The translations under genes were made by a program, and so were the position numbers. A model generated the notes under the pieces. The model was given only the letters and a program-made list of their open reading frames with translations. It did no database searches and was not told the DNA's origin. A DNA stretch of 64,000 bases from NCBI GenBank assembly GCA_003024785.1, contig PUQB01000077.1, forward strand, positions 124,001 to 188,000, in the 5' to 3' direction. Of this stretch, positions 11,409 to 23,502 are shown in pieces. How positions within the stretch are numbered: the first letter of the stretch is position 1; each line of letters starts with the position of its first letter. This DNA is from Selaginella tamariscina. Taxonomy: Eukaryota; Streptophyta; Lycopodiopsida; Selaginellales; Selaginellaceae.

Positions 11409-12358
11409 TACACAGAGTTACCTTCCCAAGCAATTCAATTTGCATCTCCTTTGCGGTAGCTTCACACCCGCCATGACCGAAAATGTGAGAGCTCTCACCA
11501 CACTTTGGACACTTGAAATAACTCATGTTCTCAACTAATCCCAAAATCTACCAAAACTCAAAAAATCAACATTCGAATGTTGTGTATAAATAACCTTCAC
11601 AATGTGTGTGTGTTTGTTACTTACGGGGACATTAACTTTCTGAAACATAATTGTTCCTCTGCGTCGTCTAGTAAAGCAATGTCTTGAGGTGTCGAAACAA
11701 TTACAGCACCTGTCAAAGTTCACAAAAAGTATGTGCAGGTGTCTTTAATATATGGTCTGGTACGTTCTACTGTACAGGTAGGTTTCTATACAATCATGGT
11801 ACTTGTCTATGGTTCTGTACGTATGTAAATACATCAAGACATACATATACATCATATATACACAATATACACAAAAATGCATAACCTGCCAGTTTTAACC
11901 GCTGGGAGATGGATATCTGTGCGTCACCAGTTCCAGGAGGCATGTCTACTATCATATAGTCGAGGTTCCCCCACGCAACACCTCTTGTTAATTTCTCCAA
12001 AGCACTCATGACCTATAAAAGGAACAACTGGCAACAAAGTATTTAGCTGCACCATGACATATACTTTGTTCATTACCATCGGTCCTCTCCATACAATTGG
12101 GGAATCCTTGTCTACTAGAAAACCCATGGACATGCACTTTACCCCGTAGTTTTCCAATGGTAACATTTATTAGCTGCAAAACATGTGAACATGCATCCAA
12201 GACACAGATTCATTACACACGCGCGCGCGCGCACACACAAAGTTGTGCATCATGTGTTATACATTACACATATGGACATATATAGAACATTTTTCTTCAC
12301 TGAATACATAATAGCTGGTAACTACTACAAATATACACATTATACATCATGCCATGCG

Positions 12359-12395
<37 letters not shown>

Positions 12396-12826
12396 TCTGT
12401 GCATGTTAAGTACCAGAATCTAGTTTAGGCTGCCCAGAGAGGTTCATCAAAAGTGGAATAGAGGGACCATAAACGTCCGCATCCAGAAGTCCAACCCGGA
12501 GCCTACATTCCATTGCAAGTGCTACCGCTAAGTTCACTGCACCGAAGAATTGGCACACACACACACGCGCACACTACACACGAAACACAACACGTATGCA
12601 GACACATACACACAAAATGTAACCTGCAATTGTGCATTTCCCCACGTCTTTCTGACAATACACACGCACAGCCATGCACACATACAGACAAAATGTAACC
12701 TGCAGTCGTGGATTTCCCCACGCCTCCTTTTCCAGATGCCACAGCAATAATGTTCTGGACACCATCCAATTGCGCCTTGCCCAGGGCGCCGGCGGCCATA
12801 GCTAGACCTCTGTTCCACATTCTCAT
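11171..12826 (-). CDS. NUBPL: Mrp/NBP35-type P-loop ATPase, NUBPL/INDH (complex I Fe-S assembly)
   Basis: Members of this branch insert Fe-S clusters into mitochondrial respiratory complex I. Seven exons: 12700-12826, 12414-12536, 12077-12173, 11886-12012, 11625-11709, 11422-11547, 11171-11347, all GT-AG. Motifs in order: deviant Walker [66 protein letters not shown] and the metal-binding CPKCG pair. Exon sum is 862 nt; one base is missing in an A run at the start of exon 3 (about 12168) and one in exon 5 (about 11660, DARRG motif). Restoring both gives 287 residues; the Arabidopsis orthologue is a little over 300. The arginine-containing N-terminus [13 protein letters not shown] is short for a mitochondrial presequence, so an upstream exon may be missing. 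Confidence 0.92.
11363..11411. repeat. (CT)n(CA)n microsatellite in NUBPL intron
   Basis: A compound CT then CA tract occupies most of the intron between NUBPL exons 6 and 7. An uninterrupted (AC)n tract at 12359-12391 sits in the same gene's intron 2. Both lie close to splice sites but leave the consensus bases intact. Confidence 0.9.
12614..12724. repeat. Duplicated exon 1/intron 1 junction of NUBPL
   Basis: The block ACAAAATGTAACCTGCA plus about 20 bp ending ATTTCCCCACG occurs at about 12614-12650 and again at 12687-12724, separated by CA-rich DNA. The second copy is the real exon 1 end and 5' splice site (antisense). The first is a diverged copy inside intron 1 that keeps a GT donor-like sequence. 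Confidence 0.75.
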
Positions 12827-13851
12827 TTCTATAAGCCCTAAATTTCCAGGGTGTTTAATGTTAATGACGTGGTTTATACTAAATAATAAATAAATTATTT
12901 GAGAATGTGGATTTTTTAGAAATGTTCTGCAAAGTAGCATACAGTTCATGTGCGTATATACTGCATGTAGTATACACACAGGTATAGGTGGTTCCCGTGA
13001 CGCATGTGTGCCACGTAGTTCTTGAGTTTAAAATTACTTGTAAAAGATCCACTTCAAACGTTGGAGGAATAGTGTAAAATAATATTGCACATATGCATAA
13101 TGACACGTGGGGCTGACCTAGCCTCCCATGTTTATTATGTACAAGTGAATATGAGTATAGCTTATACATTCCATAACTTATCAATTGTAACAAATTTATG
13201 AAATGTTATGGCTGCGTGTAGAAGTGCCTTGTATATTATATATATAATACATGTCATATACTACTTTATAAATAATATTTAAAACAAATCCTAAGTAGAT
13301 AGTCAGTTCTCCCCTATCATGTGATACACATGTGACGTGTGATAACCTATTACTTATATGTGATATTGGATGTACTATATACACACATGCATATCATATG
13401 CTACTTACAAACTGTTTGGTTCTACTTTGCAATATTCCTCTCCCATCCAACGTGTGTAATGAATTCTAATTACAAACCGTTTGATTCTACTTTGCTTATC
13501 CCTTTTCCAACGTGTGTAATGGATTTCTAATTACAAACCATTTGATTCAAACCAAGTGAACATAGGTAACTTACATAACTTACAGCTTTGCATATAGTCG
13601 GATCTCCCATGTAACACGTGGCAATTACACATGGGAGGCCAGGTTGTGTCACGTGTATATACTATATGCACTATATACACATGCAAATCCTATACTACTT
13701 TACACTGTTCTAAACACTCCTAAAAAGTGTAATTTACAAGTGAAAATGTTTTGTAATTATACGAGGCACATATGTAACACGTGGCACTGACACCATATAT
13801 ATTACACCGACGGCAGAGATGAACCCTAAACAGGAATAGGGTTTCGAAGAA
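12827..13851. other. Intergenic spacer with G-box-like motifs
   Basis: No gene is supported. This AT-rich spacer separates divergently transcribed NUBPL and ELOF1. It holds several ACACGTG/CACGTG-type motifs (around 13108, 13328, 13613, 13650, 13778) and two imperfect copies of a block ending CCAACGTGTGTAATG (around 13446 and 13508). These are candidate cis elements only. A TATATATTACA stretch at about 13795 could act as the ELOF1 TATA region. Confidence 0.5.
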
Positions 13852-14278
13852 ATGGGGAAGCGCAAATCTGCTAAGAAGCCGGCGCCAAAGAAGACGCAGG
13901 AGAAGCTCCAGACTATCTTCAGTTGCCCTTTCTGCAACCATGAGAGCAGTGTCGAATGCCGCATGTAAGTGCACAAATTGGGGTTTATCTTCTCTGAATT
14001 CTGGGATTTCTTCAGGGATCGAAAGAATTCAGTGGGCGAGGCCTTCTGCAGGATCTGCGAGGAGAAGTATTCTACCCAAATTGATGGTAAGCGATCGAAA
14101 TTTGACTATTTTTCATGATTTTCTAATTTCCCTCTTTGTTGTGCAGCTCTGAGCGAGCCCATCGACGTGTAAGTAATTAATTACATGCATATACTTAATT
14201 ACAAACTGATATATAATAGAAGCCTGCCTAGAATAATAATACTTGGGTATTACATGTTAGTTATAATATTGAATTATC

Positions 14279-14321
<43 letters not shown>

Positions 14322-14526
14322 CCATAATTTAGTTTTATCTAGTCTAGTGTATAGTAAATATGATATATGATAATTTTATACTATATAGTAATAAGAATAT
14401 TATTATTTCTTGTTAGCATAGATATGAGGGTGCAAATTTAGTCTAATAAGGCTAATGGTGTTCCTTTTATTGATTTGCAGCTACAGTGAGTGGATAGATG
14501 AGTGTGAGCGAGCAAACAATGGATGA
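13852..14526 (+). CDS. ELOF1: Transcription elongation factor ELOF1 (Elf1 zinc-finger protein)
   Basis: ELOF1 binds RNA polymerase II and supports elongation through chromatin and transcription-coupled repair. Four exons: 13852-13964, 14016-14086, 14147-14168, 14481-14526; introns of 51, 60 and 312 bp, all GT-AG. Total 252 nt, 83 residues plus stop, the size of animal ELOF1 and without the long acidic tail of some plant versions. Features: basic N-terminus [14 protein letters not shown], zinc ligands in [13 protein letters not shown] and [10 protein letters not shown] (CxxC pairs), and the C-terminal [10 protein letters not shown] signature. The frame is fully intact, in contrast to most neighbours. 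The long last intron is rich in AT and holds an (AT)n tract at 14279-14314. Confidence 0.97.
14279..14314. repeat. (AT)n microsatellite in ELOF1 intron 3
   Basis: A run of alternating A and T inside the 312-bp third intron of ELOF1. A shorter (AT)n run follows the stop codon at 14545-14561. Confidence 0.9.
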
Positions 14527-16379
14527 GAATTGTGAGCCTTTAAAATATATATATATATATAGTGGCTAGTGTGTATATGTCTTTATTTTATAGGACTGGT
14601 TTATGTTGTATGATCAGCCTGTAAGCTATCAATATAATGTTCTTGGGGGAACTGTATTATAGTAATAATTATATACTGTATAAAATTTTTCTCTTTCCCT
14701 TTGTTGTTTTACGAATGTGTATGTGCACGCACGTACATACACCACGTGCGTGTGGCCATCCGGTCATATTGCACTTCATTTATGTGAAACCATGAGAGGT
14801 GTATCATTTCGTTGTTCATGTAGTTTGTTTAAACATACACCTTCCTTTCCCTGTCTCTCTCGGGTCTTTACACGTATCTTTATATGATTGCATGTAGACA
14901 CCAGATGTTATGATGTGTGGGTATGTCATTCATTATATGAAATTTAATGAATCAATTAACTCCTAATGAATTAGTAAGATTGACTCGTTCTCTTACCTCT
15001 CCCATGTGTAATGAAGTTATAAACTAATAATTAATACTTAATGATTTTTAAATTTAGAGTATGACTTCTTTAACTTTAAATATAGGATTTATCTTGTATG
15101 TGTTTACTCTTAAATGTAAATTAATTTTATTTCAATCATTCTTAAAGGAGAACCTAAATTGAATTTAATTATGTGTTTATTCTTTACATATAAATTAATT
15201 TAATTTAACCGTTTGCAAAAAAGTTCCAAAGATGAGCTTTTAAGTTACATGTAGTGGATATAAATTAATATTTATAAAATTTAAAATCAATTGTGCATGT
15301 TATTAAGTTTATATATTTTACAATTTCATTGTTTAAAATATAGTTCACTAATATATTTTAGGATTAAACAAACAAAAAATAAAAAGCATCTTTGAAACAC
15401 AGGGATAGATTAGAACAATAATAGATTATATCAACTCAAAAATAATTAAAAAAATTTGTTACAAATTAGGCATTGAATGAATATGTTACTTAGACAAGAA
15501 AACATGTTTAGTGTAGTATAGTTATGAAGGTTGCTATTAAATGTTTAAGATTTAATAACTAAGGGTTCATTATTCGTCACATAACTAATGATGAACTTCA
15601 ATGTGCTTAAGACACAATGTTGGAAATGAGCCCTAGCACATAGTTGTGAACGAAGTACATATGCAAACACAAGCTTAGATCTTTGTGTTTTAAAACCCTA
15701 CACATGATATAAATGTTGCAATGGTAATCTTTATTGTTTAAATCTCGAACGAACGACACAATAAATGTTTCATTTCTTCCTCGTTGAACCACCTTGACCC
15801 CGCTAATATGCTCTTAAAATATCTTTATTTAGTCATAATTCTTCTCTTGTTCTTTTAACATCTTATTAGGTGTTTGCCATCATAGTAAGGCACATGCATT
15901 GATCCCACTCATCTTGGTGGTGATGGAGTCCTCTCCTTAGGTGTGACAACTTGATAAATTAGTGTTTGTTCAATTTCCCTCTAAATTGAAACATGCTTCA
16001 TAAAAAACTTTCACCTTCTCTGTTGTTAAGTGCATTCTTTTGTGAATTAGTCACATGGCCGGACTTGGGTAACACCGGTCTGAAGGATCCATACATATGG
16101 ACAACTATAACATGTCGAAGGACATGGACAAAACTATTATATCATCTATTGCACAAGTTCCACGTTCTCGATTGTGTTTATTTACCTCCTTATCAAAGAA
16201 TCTCAAAGTTGGAGCATGCTAGAAGATAACTTATCAAGAGCCTGCAAAGAGTCCTTTCCTTTTCCATAAGACCCAAGCACTTAACTTGACTTGATTGACT
16301 AATTTTTTTAATTGCTCAGTCTTTAGGGTATACCTTTCTTTTTTCCACCTCATCAAATATGAGTTCCTTCCTTCTCTTG
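14527..16379. other. AT-rich intergenic DNA
   Basis: I see no gene. The first about 170 bp are presumably the ELOF1 3' UTR. The rest is AT-rich with scattered short open frames lacking family resemblance. ORFs at 15607-15792 and 15993-16229 have no recognisable motif and are treated as chance. Confidence 0.5.
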
Positions 16380-18520
16380 TTAGGAATAACCCATAATGGA
16401 TGTCATGTCTGTGTGATTGCAAGTTGTCAGAGGTGTAGATGTTCTATGCACCATTCTAATATAAACATTAGTCAATGCAACAAATTCAAGACTTACAAGG
16501 TATTCATTTGTGTCGACAAGATTGATTACCATAGTTGGTGATACAACTTCTACTTGAGTTTCGACAACTCTTTCAATTAACATCTCTTTTGTTAAGGACC
16601 TTACAACCTTTACCTTTGCACTCTACAAAATGGTGTTGGTCAGGTCAAGCATGGTGGCTTCTAATAAGGGAACACGCTTTGTGAGTTGGGCCCTCCTCAC
16701 TCTTGCATGTACCATCTCCACGTTGTTAATGGTCAAAACACTAGCCATCCCTTCCTCAGTTAAGTCACATATCTCCACTATGGAAATACGATTTTCGTGC
16801 TCAATCCACCAATCCTTAAAAGCATGAATGTTGTTTGAAGTGCATTCATTCTAAAAAGACTCTAATAGAGTTAATCTCTTTAGCTTATCTTCAAAAGTTA
16901 ATGTTTCTGGCCAATAACATGATAACTTCATGTGCTCAGCTCTATGTTCTTTTAAGATCCATTTTAAGTCACTTGATGCATGAATTGCATGTAATGGAAC
17001 ATACATCTCTTCTTCTTCTCTTGCCATTATTGAACATTTATTGCATAGCTATCCATATAACACCTACTTCATCGGACATGAATCCAAAGAAATTAATGTT
17101 GGTGAGTCCCACTGCCACAAACATTCAACATAGTGTTCAAAAACTTGGTCACTGCCACACTATCTTTCCAACACATGTCACCATATGTTATTTTAGCCAT
17201 TAAATGCAAGCTGAAAAATAATGAATTTATTAATCATAATATAAATATGCATATTTCACACTAGTTACAAAAAATCATAAAGATGAATACCACTTCTGGC
17301 CTAGTTAGAAATATGATATGTGTGGTCTAGGACCACCCATTGTTATTGTATGTCACCACCATGTTGACACATGCGGATATAATCCACCCTTGAACCTGGT
17401 CCTTGGATTATCATTTTATAAATAAGAGGCTATTTTCCTACACCAATAAGTTCCATCTCTAGAACATAAACAATGTGAATGAAGGGTATTGATAGCTCCC
17501 TCTTCAATTTTAAAAAAATCCTCATATCCTTTTTTAAAGTGTGTTTTATTATTCTTTATTTATCTAATCCATTCACAAGTTCTATATGAATCAAAATTAG
17601 ATAGATTAATGAGAAATGAATGTTTTACCTTTTGTAATTGGTGAGTGGTTCAAGGTTATCAGTTATATGCTACATCATCAAAAGTTCTTTCATGATTGTT
17701 TCACATACTGCTTAGAATTCTATAGCCCTCGAATTGGTTCTAGGACTATTCACAATTTCCAATTAATTGAATCCATTGTTCTAGATTTATTTATAAATGA
17801 TAAAGAATTATTGATGGGGTGCTAATGGTGTCCTCAATAGATGAAGATTTACTCTTTGTGACATTGTTCAATATGATGTAGTAAGATGCAGCATTGCATC
17901 ACTTTAAATGAGCATGCAAATGGCCACAATGCATGTATATCATGCCTTCAACTGTCCTGCTGGTCTTCACCTTTTACACCAAACCCTTGAAGTGAAATTT
18001 GTTCTACTTCTTAATAATGTTTATGAAAGAACACAAAGGGGATGTTTTTAGTTGTGGCAGTCCTTTTTTCTCTTCATCCAAATACTTGCATGTGTTTTCA
18101 TTTTGAGGTGGCAACTCAAAAATTACATCCTCATTATATTTCTTAAGCACATCAAAAATGTCAAATAGTTTTCTTAATGAAACTCTTTCTACTCTAACAC
18201 TTATTTGTCTTTTGTAGTATTGTAAGAATCAAATCATTTTTATTAAAGCTCTTTATTCTAAATGGAGGGCCTTTGGCAGGATGCAATGTGTAAAAATTAA
18301 ACTCCATAATCCATCCCCCTTAGCCAAGACCTCCGCTTTTATTCCTAACTCGCTAAAAATTAACAATAATTGAACATCTAAACTGTTCCCCCGCTAGAAT
18401 GAAGAATGTTGCATGAAGTTCTTCACAAATGCAAATGCATTACCATTTTCATCAACTGGAAATTCCTTTGCAACATTGTCGTATTTCACTCTAGCCATTT
18501 TTTTCTATAGCAATGAAATG
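16380..18520 (-). pseudogene. Decayed reading frames of unknown origin, probably transposon relic
   Basis: On the minus strand, protein-like stretches separated by stops can be followed: MARVKYDNVAKEFPVDENGN near 18500, RVSLRKLFDIFDVLKKYNED near 18180, and FKDWWIEHENRISIVEICDL near 16820 leading into an open frame down to about 16380. Composition and long stretches of plausible protein suggest one old coding element on this strand. I do not recognise the family. It could be a retroelement polyprotein or a host gene relic. Confidence 0.4.
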
Positions 18521-20223
18521 AGTAAGGTTTTCGAAATTGTAAACTAATCTAATTTTCGATGTTAGTAACGTATCAGTCAATTAACAATATGCAATGTTAA
18601 TGTTTGTCTCAAAAAGTATTAAAACAAATATAGTAGCTGGAATATTTAAATCTAAATCTTATTATATTTAAGTCTTCTTTGTTTTAGGTCTCTAACATTG
18701 AGTAACCATATATTCGTAACCACTAAGTTAATGGAACCTAACATGAAATCATAACCTTTACTTTAAGGTAACCCTATCTCTTTCCTAATTGCCACTCCTA
18801 ACTGTCAATTTTAAGGAACCCTATTTATAATTCTAATCACCAATTTTAGGAACCTTATTTACAATCTTGGCTGCCATTTTTATTTACAAGCAAGGAACCT
18901 TATCAATAATTTTAAAAGCCAATATTTGGTGGCATGCTAGCTTTGACAAATATAACACTAAGAAGACATGGTGGCAAAGCCAGTGTAGCAACCACATAGT
19001 CCGACATAGGCTCGAAAACGAGGTCTTCTTGTTGGTGTTAACATGGACATAGGAAGCCTCTACTCTCACCTCTAGGTGAACACCAACCTCGACCACGATT
19101 TCTCTTTCTACAATGGAATCGCAAGTGAAGTCCCTTCATTAGACATAATTGGCACTATTTCCATTCCAATGGTCCTACTATTTATATGGGTGCCCAAGAC
19201 AACGTAGTTAAGGAGGAGAGCTATAAAAACAAATATGAGGTTACTTTAACCCAGGCCAGTCAATTGATGGGGAAGAAGAGAGGCTACGAAAAGAGGCATG
19301 AGGGGAGACATGAAGAAGAAGAAGGCAAAAGGCAAACCCAAGGAAGAGAAGGAGGTATATAGTATTCTAGCCACCTACAAGAGTTCAGCAAATCAACTGC
19401 AACGGATCTTCATTAATGACTTAGGAAATCCTTTGGACATTCTAGTTTGCTATCTACTATCAAACAAGGTCATTCAATGAGTGAACCCTGAGGGCTAGTG
19501 GGGAGCTTTGAGTGGGCAAGTGGATATCTCTACAACACCACCCAATTTATTCTTTTATTAAGTAGGGCAGGAGGACTGGCATAGTTGGCCAAAGATTCAA
19601 ACATGCTTACCCTACATGAGGCAAAGCTTATAGAAATCAAGTTCAAGGCATGGGCTTCTTTGTTATCTACATCAATTATAGGCTCCATACTTTATAGAAG
19701 TTGTATAAGAAAGCCATAAATAACGACAATAAAAAGTGTTGGATTGTTTATATGAGAGCAAGCTTTAATAAAAAGTGACGCCATGGATTAAACTTTTTGG
19801 TTTAAACCATGGTTTTTATTATTCATGAATAATAAACCTCAATTTTAATTATATATATATATATAATATATATATATACTAATAATTTATATAATGAATA
19901 AATTGAAAAAGTATTCATAAAATTAAAGAATATAAAAATACATGTATATATTTAATTTAATTTAAAATCATTAAAAATTATTATATAAATTGGTATGAAG
20001 TTTGTTAATTTAAACCATTATGGTTTATTTGGTATTTAAACTATGGTTTAAATTAAAATTGTCAATCCATGAAGTCTGATACAGATGCTCTTCATGTTAT
20101 AATGTTTAAACAAATTAATAGTTAATTGATTAACTTATATAAATATGTCTAAATTAATCATTTTTTAATGTAGTTTGTCTTCTACTTCTATTAAGACCAC
20201 TTTGCCTCATCTCTTGTTAAGTG
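18521..20223. other. AT-rich intergenic DNA, no supported gene
   Basis: Contains a lysine/glutamate-rich open stretch on the plus strand around 19298-19480 without recognisable domain, and an (AT)n tract near 19847-19880 that sits within a low-complexity ATTTAAA-rich block up to about 20170. Nothing here is assigned a function. Confidence 0.45.
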
Positions 20224-20422
20224 TGGAGGGCACAACAAAGATTCTAGACTCTTTGAGCAATAGTGATTGTAAAGATATCCAAAATGGAAGGAAAGTGCAG
20301 TAAGAAAAGCTTTACCAAATTTGATTTGTGCAAAGATAATGTTCAAGGTACACACTTGATTACTTTCTTCTTCCTTTGTTAACTTTTGTTCTTTTTAGAA
20401 TGAGATAGAAGAGGACTTAGAG

Positions 20423-20542
20423 CAGCGAATTCAGTTGGAAGTAAATTTGTTACCGTACAGTGATATAAAAGCAAATTTGCTTTTACATTATAAAAGCAAA
20501 ACCATTATACGGCAACAAATTTACGTACAACTGAATTCGTTG
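20423..20542. mobile_element. hAT-type MITE, 120 bp
   Basis: The insertion is almost a perfect fold-back: one end reads CAGCGAATTCAGTTG and the reverse complement of the other end CAACGAATTCAGTTG, with matching GTAAATTTGTT continuing inward. It is flanked by the 8-bp direct repeat ACTTAGAG (20415-20422 and 20543-20550), which occurs once at the empty site in copy B (about 51047). The 8-bp duplication plus a CAGNG end fits non-autonomous hAT elements. Confidence 0.9.
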
Positions 20543-21825
20543 ACTTAGAGAATGCTGTTAAACAAGCCAAGGAAACGTGAGAGAGGAAGCAAATTTGAAG
20601 CAACAAATCTATAAAAAGCACAACCGATGTATGATGAAGTTCACGTCTATTATTGGCCTAACCTTGGGCAAGGACAAGTTTGAAAGGGTCACCAGCATCC
20701 CTCTTAGGCAATGCTAGTGGATGGGGCTAGAGAAGTTGTATACACTTTCAAAGGCAAACGAATTGAGGATTTTGTACTTAAACAAGCTTGGTTGCTTGGA
20801 CAAGAAGATGAGCAATAGACCTTGGGCTTACATAGAGTGCAAGACGAGTGGTTGAAGTGGTTCACTATCAAGAGAACAGTTTAGGGCAAGGCTTTAGAGA
20901 TCTTGGAGAATGGTTCATGATGAGGCTTTAAAGATCTTGGAGAACATGTGTGAGGATGGCAACAACTTAAGAACAAACGAGGACTTCTCCTATTGGTTTG
21001 ACAAGATGAGAGCCAAGTGTAAGACTTTTATGTTTCAACCTTTTCTCAAATGTATATGATCATGTTCTCTATTGAGCCAAAGGATTTCCTCGACCAAGAG
21101 GAGAGGATGATTTAAAGGTATGTAGTATTTCAATATTACTTTCACTAACACATTGTTTAGTGGCAAAGGAAGTCATTCTATCACCACAATAAAGCTCTAG
21201 ATGGACCACATGGGCTCTCCTCATATGTGGAGCAAGAGGACATCTTCACTAACCCCATTTGAGTGTGCCAAGTGCTCTTTTGATTGGACTTTTTAGAGGG
21301 AGAACCACCAGCTTGAAAAGCAGACATGCATAAGTTACACATTGATAACTTGATGTCACTCCTATGGCAACCCAAGGAAGTGGAGGTAGTTTTGAAACAA
21401 GGACCAAGAAATGGATTATACCTCTTGCAAAGGCAAGTCCATCTGTACCTAGGGTTAGTAGCTCATCAAGTTTGCCCTCACATGCTCCATCTACGTTGCT
21501 CTAGAAGGTGTTGCTCAAGAAGGTACTTTAGATTTAAGGACAACCTATTATTATTCATCCTCGACTTTGGTTATTGCTCGAGGCAGGTATGACTTAGTTG
21601 TGTGTAACATAGAGGATATGAATAGGTCTTTCTTTGATGAGGGTGTTGAGTAGTAGGAAACTTACAACATGTTGCATGATCTTTTGATGAACAACACACC
21701 TCAACTCTCAGATAGGGTTTCTAGAGGAGGTAAGTGAGTACAATTTCAATCTTGTCATACTAGATCTCCTCAACAACTTGGAGCCTCTTCCTTCATCCTT
21801 GAACAACAACATGCCGCATCTTAAT

Positions 21826-23497
21826 TGTTAGAGTTTTAACCCAAAGGGCCAACACGTGGCTGCCAAGTGGCTATTCGGTGTCATCACCCTGTGTGAGTAA
21901 CGCTAAGTCTTCCAAAGTAACCCTAAAGTCTGACTCTGGGGCCCAATTAGGCAAAGACTTAGAGTCCTACCCTAAGTCCCTTAGAATGACCATCCCTTGA
22001 ACCCTAGAGGCCAATTAGGCAGAGGACTTAAAGTCTTACCCTAGTACCCTAAATGACCATCCCTTGAACCCTAGGGTAACGAGTAGACTTTAGGATCCTG
22101 TCCCAGTAAACCTAGACAGGCTCATGCCTTAACTCTATAAAGAAGATGTGTCTCACACATACTCCGTGGCAAAGCTAAGGCATCGTCACTTACCCCTCGA
22201 GGAATCACCCTATTCGGGAGTAAACCCCTTTAGGGTAACAAGGGGTACCCTGAACCACGACTAACCCCTAAGGGTTTGAGTGCCAAGTCATACCCTAGAC
22301 CTAGGGCTAGTACTTAGTGAGGACACGAGTGTGCGCTGTAGGCGGACACAAGTGTTTTGCTAAGCAAACTCCCTAAGATTAGGTTTGGATAATCCTAAGT
22401 ACATGACTTTGTAAGTGCCTTATGAAAGGGCTTCTGCTAATAAGCTTAGGTTGTTCAACCCCTGGATTCCAAGGAGAACACTCCCCCAGCCAAGTGTGCC
22501 AAGCATGCTTGTTAACTAGAGTATCCAACCTCTTAGCGACAAACCCATGACACAACCCCAAAGGGCATGCCTTGGGCTTTGTATCGCGTGATGTCTAGCC
22601 AGTGTCATTATCTCCATGTGACACTGCCTTCCATGATGTGGGCTGTCATGCCATAGCCCTTAAATTCAAGAGTTGCACCAAGTACCACAGATAAGGCTCT
22701 CAAATGCCAACTCTAGAACCCTCAATGAACCCTTAGGAACCAGGTAACGTGAACCTGTCAAACAAAATCCCACGCTCATAGTTGGACAAGGACACGGATT
22801 AGCCTTGCTTGGCTGTGAGTGCTACACCTAGCTTGATGTGGAGGAGGAGGCTGGAGACAAGCCTCAACCTCTGCCTCTTGGAATGTGCATTCCGACAAAA
22901 CCTCCCAGGTATGGATTCGCCAACGTTAAGGGTAAGCTACCCCAAAGGTGGGACGTACCCCTGGCATCTGAAAGTTAGGGGGCACAATAGAGGGTTGTGC
23001 CTTGACGACACAAGCTAGAGCTTGCACCGAGAGAAGAGTAACGAGCTCAGTCATGAACCCAGGAACCCTCACTCCTATATACTACCTTATTTATGTGAAG
23101 AGCGCCCCCCCCCTGTTTTCCTATTTACATAAGTGGGCTAGCACTGAAATCTCATTCTCAGAGGGAACATACTTGGTGAGTTATCCATAACCCCTAAACC
23201 CTAACCTGTCAAACCTAGGGGTATTTCTAAACATATCCAACATGCCAAACTCACCAGAACTAACCATTAACCCAACCGAGACACAAAAATCAGGGTAAGA
23301 GTTTTCTAGAAAGTAAGTTCTAACTTCGCCTAGAGTTTCCTGTAAATACCTAATGACACCCGGCCGGACCATCACCAGATACCCAAGTGCACTAAACGGG
23401 CCTATTTCTTACTACATCTAAAGCTTATCAACATAGCACAGTATGTAATAACAGTCAACGTCCAAAGTAAAGGGGAGTCATAGTAAAAACTATGACA
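21826..23497 (-). mobile_element. Solo LTR (LARD family) with TTAAT target-site duplication
   Basis: The 1672-bp insertion starts TGTTAGAG and ends ACTATGACA, so it has TG...CA ends. It is flanked by TTAAT on both sides (21821-21825, 23498-23502), present once at the unoccupied site in copy B (52196-52200). The sequence is homologous to both LTRs of the element at 40154-47537 and to the solo LTR at 48807-50635. The transcription sense of the LTR is minus, judged from the paired element. No internal region remains, as expected after LTR-LTR recombination. Confidence 0.93.
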
Positions 23498-23502
23498 TTA
23501 AT

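Noticed and set aside
11535..11723. 62-residue minus frame running across NUBPL exon 5 ([16 protein letters not shown])
   Set aside because: Reads through introns and in the wrong frame for most of the exon; the spliced NUBPL model explains the conserved residues.
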